Below, one piece after another: positions 43,701-53,473 of a DNA stretch of 64,000 nucleotides; the first letter of the stretch is position 1; the number at the start of each line of letters is the position of its first letter. The DNA is taken from assembly GCA_014529385.2 (NCBI GenBank), contig CM043970.1, positions 66,485,496 through 66,549,495 of the forward strand. The letters run 5' to 3'. A program made the position numbers and the translations under genes. Below the pieces are notes generated by a model. The model worked only from the letters and a program-made list of their open reading frames with translations, did no database searches and had not been told where the DNA came from. Source of the DNA: Adiantum capillus-veneris (taxonomy: Eukaryota > Streptophyta > Polypodiopsida > Polypodiales > Pteridaceae).

Positions 43701-46700
43701 ATGGATTCCACCAAGTCATCGGCAACGAAGAGAAAAAGACCAACAATCAAAGATGCTATTGCAGAAGCGGAACCATTTGACATTCCAGCAGAAACCCTCA
43801 AGCCAACCGAAACTTGGGTGGAGGAAGCAATATTGGAGAAAGAGGGAATAAAGATCTACCAGGGGACTTTCAGAGATCCTCAAGGGCAAGCGGTGGATGT
43901 ACCGATGATCCCACAGGAATTGGTAGATTATAGCAGGTCAGAAGACATCAGCAGGTACCTGGAAAGGGCAGACTTGCACAGTTTCTTCACCTCGAGACCA
44001 TCAGGTGTGGATACAAGAAGAGTGTATGAGTTGGCAACATCCATTCAAAAGGATGGAAAAGCCACATTGACAGCCATGGATGGAGAGAAGGTAGAATTAC
44101 AGATCACTCCACAGCTAATTGCAGACGCATTGAAGCTGCACAACAAAGGGAGCTCGGTCAGGGAAAGAAGGGAGGCCATAGAGGTCTATGGGCCCAAGAA
44201 ACAGAATGCGACCTATGGAGATATGAAGGACCCAAGAGCGGCAACCCTTTGCCGACTGTACAACCAATTTCTTCATGTTTGCAATAAAAGACCGCAAAAG
44301 TATACGACACCACCCCATGCCATTGCGACCACCATCACATGGGCATTAAAGAGCAATATGCCAAAAGAGGTGAATTACGCTCAACACATCCACGAGCAAG
44401 TAATTGCCATGCACAACGAGAATCCAAAATACATAGGAGGAGCGGAAATTCTGACAAGAATAGCTTACGAAGCTATTGGATCTAGAGATCAGTGGCCAAA
44501 GGCTCCCTCCCAGAATGAGTGGCTTAGAGAAGCCGGCGAGGAGGAAGAACAGCCCGAAGTATCCAAGAGGGCATCCACAAGAGCACGCCGGAAACTAGAA
44601 GTAGTTTCAGAACCTGAAGAGGATGTGGACGAGCCACTTAAGAAGAAAGTAAAGAAAAAGGTTGCTCCCAAGCAAACCAAAAGTCAGAAAGCGGCAAGAA
44701 TGGAAAGATTAGTGGAGCAGTTTAGAGCGGAAAGAGCTCTAAAGGGTGACTTTGAAGAAAAGTGGGTGCCAGACCCCACTAAAGTCGGAACTAGATCGGC
44801 CAGGCCACACATTGATCAATACGATCAATATATTAAAGCTTATGAGGAGTCAGAGGCTATTTTGGAGCAGCAACCTGTCGAGCCATACACTGAAGAGGAG
44901 GTACAACAATTAAAAGCTGAGCTGAAAAAGGACGACAAGGGGAAAAGGAAAGTAGATGGGTCTACTAAGCCTCAAGAGAAAGATGGGCAAGCCGACAAAG
45001 GGAAATCCAAGGAAGCTGAGGACAAACATCCCTCTATGACTGATGTACCAAGCCCGAAGAAGACGGAAAAAATTGTGGAAGAGACCACAGCAGAGGTGGA
45101 CACAGATGTTTTGGAAAAGCCAGAAGCCGAGACCAAAGAAAAGAAGATAGATCCAGTTCAACAAAAGAGAAATGATTATGAGGATCTGGTAGAGATAGGA
45201 TACACCGAAGAAGATGCCCTTGAGGTAGTTTATGGGATCACCCTACAAAAACAAGATGAACGGAGAGGGACGGAGAAAAAGACAAAGAGTAAAAAAGAAA
45301 GTGAAGAGAAACTGGACGAACCAAAAATACTAGAAGAGCCAAAGCCAGTGGAGGTGGTGGCGGAAAGAGCTTTAGAGTTGACAGATGATGATGAAAAAGA
45401 CATGCACATGGTGCATGAACTGCTCAGCAAGATAAAAGAAAGGTCCAAGGCAGAGGAAGTAGAGATTGAGACAGCCAAACAAAGGGAAGCGGAGTTGCAG
45501 AGAAATTTAGAGAATGCTATGACTGAATCTGAAAGTCATAAAGCATCACTCTATGACGCAGAAAACGAGAGAGACGGCTTGATACTCCAACTAGCCGAGG
45601 CTTCAAGAGAAGTAACAAGTGCACAGGAAGCAAGGGAGCGGATAGTGGATGAGTTGGAGGCGGCTAAGGATGAGCTCATTGAGCTAAGGGAAAGAGTCGA
45701 GCTCCAAGAAAGAACAACCACTAGACTCAGGTCTACCCCTAGAGCTAGCAGATCAAGAACCGAACAAGAGGGAGCTATCGTACCAGTTTTGGAAGACCAT
45801 GTCCGAAGCTTACAAAGAGAGCTAAGATTAGAGCAAGTGCAAAGGTTGCACATTGCGGAGGGATCATTGGCCGCAGAGGAGAGGCTCACATTAGAAAATC
45901 AAACACTACGGACAGAGAATGAGGCCCTTCGCAAACAGATCCAAGATCTACAAGAGCAACACAAGAAGAGAGACAGAGACACCACAAGAAGAATCAGGTG
46001 GAGCAGCCATAGAGCTACCAGAAACTGGAGAGGCAACCACAATTGAAGATCCAGCCCCAGCTCAAGAGGTGGCCTCGACTTCAATAATCTCTGAAGAAGA
46101 AGAACAAAGGCTCCATGACCAAATAGAAAAGTCAGCAGAGGAGAGTGCCAAGGCGGAAATGGAATGGGAGAGGAGACTCCTAATCTCCATTAGACTTCCG
46201 GGACAAGACACAAAAGTGCTCCATGAACAGTGGATGCAACCCAGTCTGCCTTTCCCTTTGATGAAATTTGAAGTGCTAAAGACGAAAAAGAGACTAGAAA
46301 GAGAGCAGTATGTCGCTCTTTACGAAGGCGACATCACAAAGGAGGAACAATCAAAGAAGATAGTAGATTCACAACCTAGATGGAGGAAAGGTTGGCTGAA
46401 CAAATACCCAGCCTACCTCATCTACTTGGTGGAGGCACCAAAGGAGATCCGGGAGGATGCAACCTTCTGCCCGGTGCCAAGCGTCAGAAACTGGAAAGAG
46501 CATGGTAGGATTGCAGAAAAGAAGCCAAATTGGCTAAATTATCCCAGGATGCCAGGACCAAAGGCAGGAGAGAGAATAGGTAAAGCCTACATGGTGAAAA
46601 CCCTAACGTGCACCATCAAGCTCTTTACTGGCTCTCCTGACCTTTCATGTCAGATGCTCAAGAAAATCTGTAGGACTCTCTTAGATTTCATTGAAGTGTT

Positions 46701-46977
46701 CGTGCCAGATAAAGCCACGACCTCGAGTCTACTATCGACGGCCGACACGGTGTCTGATATGATGTACAATATTTCATTGCAACCTTCTCCAAAAGTGTTA
46801 CACCTCCTATACCAAAGGATCATGTTTTTGCCTAGCTTCCACATGCAAACATTCGAAGAAGCTTTCTACACCGGCTTTTTCACCCACGAAAGCAAAATAT
46901 TCAGCCCAACCTTGACCATAGGCAACCTACGGTACGAATCACATTTGCAGATGCTCAAGACGACAGAACTTTATTGA
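43701..46977 (+). pseudogene. Element P third ORF (accessory, ~1090 codons with one frameshift)
   Basis: It starts MDSTKSSATKRKRPTIKDA. The frame from 43701 runs 781 codons; a second frame (45919-46977, 352 codons) takes over near 45975-46000, so one small indel splits the ORF. Residues about 70-260 form a globular part (DLHSFFTSRPSGVD, VELQITPQLIADALKL, EVNYAQHIHEQVIAM) resembling accessory proteins of Athila/Tat-like plant elements. The next ~500 residues are very charged and likely coiled coil (KSESHKASLYDAENERDG region). The C-terminal part (WRKGWLNKYPAYLIYLVEAP) has no motif I know. It is in sense orientation between pol and the 3' LTR. No signal peptide or membrane segment, so no support for an envelope. 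Confidence 0.7.
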
Positions 46978-47013
46978 CCAAGCATAAAAGTCATGTCACG
47001 GATGACATGAACG

Positions 47014-47029
47014 CGGGGGGGGGGGGGAG
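47014..47029 (+). other. Polypurine tract of element P
   Basis: A G-rich run (about 14 G then AG) abuts the 3' LTR start at 47030, where the plus-strand DNA primer would form. Confidence 0.85.
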
Positions 47030-47312
47030 TGTTGAGCCAGCAGAGGATCACACCCACATTTTTGCTCACACTCATCATTTTGTAACCATTGATTGTAATA
47101 AATGTCTTTCCGACATTAATTTTGATTTAAGCCATTCATTAAGTAATGGGACTCAATTGAGTTTCCGGCTTGTAATCCCGAAGTAATTTCACTTGCTGAT
47201 GTAATTAGTTAGAGATGTTCTCACCTCCAAGGTTGAGGTATATAAGCCAAAGTTTTTGTAACCTAAGGGGAGATTATTAATCAAAGTGAGTTTTTGAGCG
47301 CCGTGACTGTGT

Positions 47313-47367
<55 letters not shown>

Positions 47368-47991
47368 TTATCTACTTGCTACGCGAGCTACGGAGCCGCC
47401 ATTGGAGAAGCGACACCGCCATTGTGTTAGCAACGGCGAGAGCTACGCACAGATACCAAGAGTGCGCGCTATCGGCTTCTATGTGTGGTAAGTTCCTACG
47501 AGCTTCGGTGTGAGTTTTCTTCCAACTCGTGTGCCGGAATTGAGCGTGCACCATATCTATAGAACCACAACGAGTAGAGCTACACATTAGTACCATCGGG
47601 GTCAAGTTTCGGTCACCTGTATATTTTGGCCTATCTTCATACGCGTTTACCGCACGGAGTGGTTAGAGGTTGAGTTTGCAGTTCAAGTCTTTAGGGTGTT
47701 GTTCTTACCTAGTGTATAGACTTCCCCTTGAGTTTGAGATCGATTCAACGATTCTAGATCTTGTTTCGTATAGGATTCGTTCGTAGTACGGATTTCAGTC
47801 ACTTGCGTATTTTAGAACTTAGATTTGATTTCCCTAGTAGTGATTGTCATTAGAAGGTCGAGTAGGTGATTTGACACCCACCTAGTTTTTTCCATGCGCC
47901 TGCGGGTCAAGCTCCGTCCTCGTCTGACAAATTCTGTTGTTGGTTGAGTTCTCGCTATTTAGCTTCCGCTAGCGGCGTAACCGCCTTAACA
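47030..47991 (+). repeat. 3' LTR of element P
   Basis: 962 bp, TGTTGAG...CTTAACA, followed by the TGTGC target duplication. About 2% different from the 5' LTR by hand count. TATATAAG at 47239-47246 and a GA tract at about 47316-47366. Confidence 0.93.
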
Positions 47992-47996
47992 TGTGC

Positions 47997-48462
47997 TTAC
48001 GTCAATGCGTAGAGCTCTCACTTGCGGTTGCAATGCAACAAACGCGACAGGAATGTGACAATTGGGGAGGGAGTAGGAAGCGCGAGAAGGAGAGAAGAGA
48101 GCGCCTTTAGCTCACCGTGTGTATTTCATTATCCAAAACTTAATAAATTCTTCACAAAGTTGTATTTTATAGCTTAGCCAAGGTCTAAAATGTGTAATGT
48201 CCGGCACCCAAGACCTTCGAGGCTCCACACTTATTGTATCTACAACCTAGGTACACTAAGTGACCTATGCTTTACATCTTGGAACTCTTATTGAGCCTGT
48301 AACATGTTACAATTATCACAATGGCTAAATAAATTGGGAAATTACAATACATGGTTATTTTGGAAAAATGTGAAAAGTTTGTAGCTCCAATCTTCATTGT
48401 TTCTTCACATTCATCTTCCTTGTGCAGTCATAAGGCTTCGATCTTTAGAAGCTCCTGTTAAC
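47997..48462 (-). repeat. 5' LTR of family E, outer part
   Basis: Continues the LTR interrupted at 29157 (TTACGTCAATGC...CTCCTGTTAAC) and matches 20905-21360. It ends about 20 bp short of the other LTR; a short deletion between GTTAA repeats would explain this. Confidence 0.85.
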
Positions 48463-50756
48463 TAATATATTTCTATATGAAATACTTTTAGAAAAAAGAA
48501 ATTTATTTCTCTCTCTTTTTTCATGCCTTGCTCGTACATTTTTGCTCGCCAGATTCACACATTCCTTAGCTAAATGTATCTTCTCTCGTATTTTGATAGA
48601 GAGGTTAATGGTACTTCTTCAATTTGCATCCATTTATCTAGTTAGACATTACCTCTCCCTCTAATGTTCCAAGTTGTATGTGTGAAGGAATGGATCGTAG
48701 GCGTGCATGTGTGCAGTGAAGATGGAGAGAGTGTGTGAGAGAGAGATAAATGAAATGTTATATTAATGTTGTTTGGAGTTTTGTGGAAGAAGGTGATTGC
48801 ACATATGCACATACACATGCATGGTGCATCGAATAAAGAATTGTCCATTGTCCAGAGCTAGGTGGTTATGTGGGGCCCATATGTGTACATGTAGGAGAGT
48901 GTGTATATAGTACATCGATTTTCATTATCACCAGTATTAGTGTGTTTTTCTATAATAATGAGGAGTTGCTGGAACGTAAAACTTCTCAAGAAGCTATCAG
49001 CAGGTACACTCCATGAGGTAATCAAGTGCATCAGATGGCATCCAATGGCGTCAGGAGGTCGAATGGGATCAGGACTTGCATGTAGGTAAGTGAGGACATA
49101 ATAGGGGTGTTTTCTTGTGATGAATTATGCAGAAATGTCATCATGAGAACTATATTTGAGGGCTACTTCACTTGGTTGTGGGTCCAAATCTTAGAAAAAA
49201 GGATACATTATTGGGAAAAGTTGAGTGCCAGGTGTGAGGATGGATGTAGAAGGGTAACAAAAACGCACTGCGATGCCATTTTTTTAGCATTTTCGGGGTC
49301 CGTTTGAGGTCAATCAAAAGTCCAAAGATTCACAAGGGATAAAGTGAAGTGTGGACACTAAAAAACCTTTAAAAAAAGAAAAAAAATGGGGAGAGAAGAG
49401 GATAAAGAGCGGCTACTCAGTTTTTGCTATTTTTGGAGCCTGTTTTGGCCATAAACTGCTCATTTGAGCTCGTATTTGAGCACTTTGATATTGTAGAGTG
49501 GGGTTATTGGCCATTTCAAATGCAATGGCACTGTCCATTTTTCCAATTTCCTCACCATTTTCCTTGACTGTGTAAGTTTCTCCTATGAGCGAAGCCTTTG
49601 CTCAAATTTGTGATTGTATCTGGCATATTTCATCCATATTGTGTGAGCTATTTTCCCCATTGGTGTCGGCCCAAGATCAATTGTATCTAAGCATCAAAAA
49701 TTTTCCTCCTTTCAGCTGATTTTTGTGTGTATGTTGAGGCGGTCGAGGGCGGGCAACAAGAGAGGCGACCTCTAAACACCCCTCAAGGCTCCCGTGCTGC
49801 TCAATTGGGGCTGGGGCAACCACAAGCTCAACACAACAACAAACCCATAGCCAACCCAAACAAGATAGGGGCACCACCTAGTTATGGTATGCAAACTAGG
49901 ATGCAAGAGATATTTTGTCACAACCAAGAAGATGTGCCACAAAACACACACAAGCAACCTCACAACAAGACATACACAAAATGGACCAAAGAGAGCTAGA
50001 GCAAGGGGAAGAGAGAGAGAGGAAGGGATCTTGCGTAATACCTTATTTGTGACTTGCAAATGGAGATGGTCTGTTATGATGCTATCATTGAGCTTGTACG
50101 AAACTAACTCAATGCTTAGTGAATGCTAAACATTGTCAACACACACACACACTGTCTTAGGGTGTGGGAGACCTCTCACCACAATACCCTCTTAGAATGG
50201 ACAAAAAACTGGCAATGAAAACACACTAAACACTTGCTAAAACAAGGTCAATCAATAGAAACTAAAAATACACAAGTCACCTTGAATTCACCAAACCGTA
50301 TTGCACAAATGGAAGGACGAAGATTTGGATGTTGAATCACACCTTTGATGCACCAAACCGCAATTTATTGATAATGGTGAAGCATATACAAAAGTGGTTT
50401 TAAGATTTTTGAACTCACGCTCTCTCACTTGCAATGTGTAGCTTGAAAGCTTCTCTTACACCAAAAGTGAAGCTCACAAGTGGTTGCTACGCCTAAGTCT
50501 CTCCTCACGCATAGAGTGTTGGTGTGTTGTGTGAGATATTGTAGGTTGTTTTACAAGAAGGAGAGGGGCCTATTTATAGGTTGGAGACCCACATTAAGAT
50601 TATTGCAAATCCTAATTTACAAGATAACAAATAGAGATTATGATTTTTTTTTTAATATCAAAACATTGCGGGCCTTCTTTGTCTGCTTGAGTTGTGGATG
50701 TGGGCTCAAAGAGAGCATTATTGATGGTAGATAAAGTGAAAATAGAGTTTTAAGGA

Positions 50757-50812
<56 letters not shown>

Positions 50813-51785
50813 ATGCACATGTCTTGAGGTGAGGTGTCTTTTATAGTTAGGTCAATGGTTATTTTGTGTTAGTATGTTAGTGGTTAGTGTTAGTAATCAC
50901 TAGAAAGTTAATGATATATTTACAATTGATAGAATGACGTGGATGGTTGAATGAAGTGAGGAAATCCTTGTGATGGTGAAGCTTGAAGAAGTTTTGGACT
51001 TACTTGTGTAGGTTCCCAAAATGACTATCGATCCTCTTCTTTGTCTTCTCTTCTTTACGCCACCGCCACCAAGGTTGATTATCTCAATGAAAATGGAAAT
51101 TCGGCTGATGAGATCTCTCAATTTGTAGAGGTTAAGCATGGTTTACATGCTGAATTTTATGTATATAGAGATGGGGTAAAATGGAATTGTACTTTGGAAG
51201 CAATAGAGAGAAGCATAGAGATGGTGTATGTACATGTAGAGCTCATATGAGAGCTATGGAAGTAAGACGGGAGGTTAATGGTGGTGAAGAAGGTGAGAGA
51301 AACCATGGAAGGTGCAAGTTTGAGTGAGAGTGGGAGGAATGAGTGTGTGTGTGTGTGTGTAGAAGTGTGGAAAGAGGTGAGAGAAGACTATGGGCTACTT
51401 GTGAGAAAAGTAGGCAGACTGGGGTCCACTCAAAAAATACTAGCTCACCGGTGGTTGCTCCAAAAATCACCAAAATTTTTAAGGTGATTATTCAGCTCTT
51501 GGTCCACATCTTCTCTTTTGACCATTGCTGCAAATTCAGAGTGGAGATGGATATAAAAAATCCCACCAAAATACCTGTTTTTCTTCACAAAAAAGTCTTC
51601 AGTGGCCCCCCTTTTGTTGAATTTGGATACCGCTCCAAAAATGAGCCCCTCCTTGCATGAGAGCATGACCTAATTGATTCTTAGGGTTTTGAAAATATGC
51701 ATGGTTTTGGATTATGAAAAATATAATACAAAGATAAGATGGAAAAAAACAGGCTAGTATATATAAACAATATATGGAATATAGA
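48463..51785. other. Unassigned intergenic DNA with simple repeats
   Basis: No recognisable gene on either strand. It includes a (GA)n tract at about 50759-50810, a short (CA)n near 50141 and a TG run near 51345. Frames such as 51041-51250 and 49727-49999 have no motif and no support. It is the left flank of the CACTA element. Confidence 0.6.
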
Positions 51786-51805
51786 CACTACAAGAGGCTC
51801 TTCAC

Positions 51806-51866
51806 ATTAGCGACGCTCACACAGCGACGCTCATAGTGACGCTTATAGCGACGCTCATAGCGACGC
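51806..51866. repeat. 5' subterminal repeats of the CACTA element
   Basis: Five copies of AGCGACGC (one AGTGACGC), spaced by 4-6 bp, within 85 bp of the left terminus. Such repeats bind the TNPA-type protein in En/Spm. Confidence 0.9.
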
Positions 51867-51899
51867 CAGCTGGGGTAAAAAAAATAACCGAGCGCGCCC

Positions 51900-51928
51900 A
51901 AAAACTCAGATCTCAGATCTGAGTTTTT
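51900..51928. repeat. 29-bp near-perfect palindrome
   Basis: AAAAACTCAGATCT and AGATCTGAGTTTTT flank a single C. It lies between the subterminal repeats and the CT-rich tract, where the promoter may be. Confidence 0.9.
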
Positions 51929-51959
51929 CGGCGCCCTCAAGCAAAGAGCAGGTAACGCT

Positions 51960-51964
51960 CTCCC

Positions 51965-51999
<35 letters not shown>

Positions 52000-52152
52000 C
52001 TTTTACACACACACACACACACACACACACGAGGAGAGGAAGGAGAGCCAGGTATGCTCCTTCCCTCTCCTCATTCTCATGTTCCCTTCCCCTCTTTCTC
52101 TCTCCCTCGCTCTCTCTCTCACACACACACATACACACACACACATAGTGTT

Positions 52153-52206
<54 letters not shown>

Positions 52207-52440
52207 TGCAAAAACGCACACACATACATAAACAAAGAATGCACACACACATTGAGAGAGAAAAAGAGAGAGAGAGCATGCATAAACAAAAAACGCACGC
52301 ATTGAGAGAGGAAAAGAGAGAGAGAACATGCATAAACAAAAAACGCACACATTGAGAGAGGAAAAGAGAAAGAAAACATGCATACGATCCAAAAAAACGC
52401 ACACACATTGAGAGAGAAAGAAAGAGAAACTAAGGGAGCG
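51960..52440. repeat. CT/GA and CA microsatellites and a ~53-bp tandem repeat
   Basis: CT tract 51960-51995, AC tract 52004-52030, AC near 52120-52145, GA tract 52157-52206. Then about 3.5 copies of a unit with CGCACACATTGAGAGAG and GCATGCATAAACAAAAAA from about 52216 to 52430. Frames here are artefacts of the repeats. Confidence 0.85.
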
Positions 52441-52776
52441 TCGTAGGAAACTAATTAAAATTAAAAGACCTAAAGATCTAGCCGACGAGGAGTTGAACTG
52501 AAGACCTATTATTCAAGAGAGAAATGGCATAATCAATCTATCATACTTGGCATGGGTGATAGAAATGTTATACCATTTATCTCTTTTTATTGGCACACAC
52601 ATCCACACACGCGCACACACACAGGAAGAAGAGAGTTATAATGTCGTAGGAAACTATCTTAAAAGACGTTAAAGATTAGGTTATATGTAGACTTACATTA
52701 AATTAGATTTAGGTTTATTTTTAACTAGATTTACGTTTATTTAAGCTAGATTTAGATTTACGTTATATTAGATTAG

Positions 52777-52975
52777 ATGCGGGTCTCCATAGACTGCGAT
52801 GCCTGCATGAAGCGGGTGAAGAAAGCCCTCAATGGAATATAGGGTATTGCTGCCTTCACTCATGGTGGGCTCCGTCGATCCAAAAGTACTGGTGAAATGT
52901 CTTCAGAAGATAGGGAAGAAGGTGGATCTTCAGGGCGGCAAGAGTCACTACATCCCCGACACAATGACCATCTAG
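52777..52975 (+). pseudogene. Captured HMA (heavy-metal-associated) domain fragment
   Basis: From 52777 one frame reads MRVSIDCDACMKRVKKALNG, the start of an HMA domain with the CxxC metal-binding pair (DCDAC), followed by a stop. A second phase reads GSVDPKVLVKCLQKIGKKVD, the end of the same domain (VDP..VL..LQK.GKK). Together they cover a domain of about 70 residues, with a stop and a frame change, and a probable small loss in the middle. HMA domains occur in plant metallochaperone-like HIPP proteins. The piece lies 5' of the transposase gene and is most likely a host gene fragment picked up by the element. Confidence 0.72.
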
Positions 52976-53359
52976 ACAACCTCTAGTCATTAGACTTACG
53001 TTAAATTATATTTAGCTTTATTTTTAGTTAGATTTACGTTTATTTAGATTTACGCTTATTTACGTTAGATCGAGTCCACGCAAGAATTACTTACGGTTTA
53101 GGGTTTAGAGTTAGACGAACAGTGAAAAGATCTACTGTGAAAAGATGTTAAGATGAAGTGAAGTGCTACAGCTAGAGAAGAGGCAAAGGGATTTTGTCCA
53201 CTACATGCAGTATCATGTAGACGTGGGTGTCTAGATTTCTTGTACCCACAAATATAGGTATTGACCAATAAAGACGAGATTATAACCCGGTGGTTCTGAT
53301 CTCCGTGCACCTCTAGACCGAGGTGTGCGGGGATTGGACATGACTAGAGAATGTGAGGT

Positions 53360-53411
<52 letters not shown>

Positions 53412-53473
53412 GACGAAGAATGCCTATAGAATATTAAATTTGTTGTCCAGGTTATAAGTTTTTTATCCTCATT
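52976..53473. other. CACTA sequence upstream of transposase, no gene seen
   Basis: It contains AT-rich repeats of (A/T)GATTTACGTTTATTT type, also present at 52681-52790, and a (GA)n tract at 53361-53409, 65 bp before the transposase ATG. A leader exon or promoter may lie here but I cannot place it. Confidence 0.5.

Larger units (their letters stand above)
29158..47991 (+). mobile_element. Element P: young Tat/Athila-type Ty3/gypsy retrotransposon, ~18.8 kb
   Basis: Both LTRs are present (29158-30163, 47030-47991) and flanked by TGTGC at 29153-29157 and 47992-47996. Order inside: tRNA-Asp primer site, palindrome leader, ORF1, gag, protease, inverted-repeat transposon insertion, RT, integrase, second retropepsin-like domain, spacer with palindromes, third ORF, 15-bp G-rich polypurine tract. 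No chromodomain is seen. By hand I count about 20 substitutions over ~900 aligned LTR bases (~2%), so insertion is recent. RNase H is deleted and pol has stops, so this copy cannot be autonomous and may have been mobilised in trans or damaged since. Confidence 0.92.
20385..48462 (-). mobile_element. Family E LTR retrotransposon, non-autonomous, split by element P
   Basis: The minus-strand element has its 3' LTR at 20385-21382, an internal region 21383-28641 and its 5' LTR at 28642-29157 plus 47997-48462. Element P (29158-47991) and its target duplication lie inside that LTR. Without P the element is about 9.2 kb. The internal region encodes a gag-like protein with zinc knuckle and a decayed retropepsin. 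No RT, RNase H or integrase motif is found, and the space between protease and 3' LTR (about 1.3 kb) is too small for them. I see no convincing target duplication at its outer ends. Confidence 0.75.

Noticed and set aside
44910-45889. Minus-strand ORFs opposite the third ORF of P
   Set aside because: Ser/Leu-rich shadows of a Glu/Lys-rich coding strand.
43701-46977. Third ORF of P as an envelope gene
   Set aside because: No signal peptide, transmembrane segment or cysteine pattern; the protein is charged and coiled coil.
49727-51660. Several 60-105 codon ORFs left of the CACTA element
   Set aside because: No domain, low complexity, overlapping both strands.
51965-52408. Minus-strand ORFs of 95-147 codons in the CACTA 5' region
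   Set aside because: Products of CT/GA and CA repeats (Ser-Leu and Val-Cys runs).
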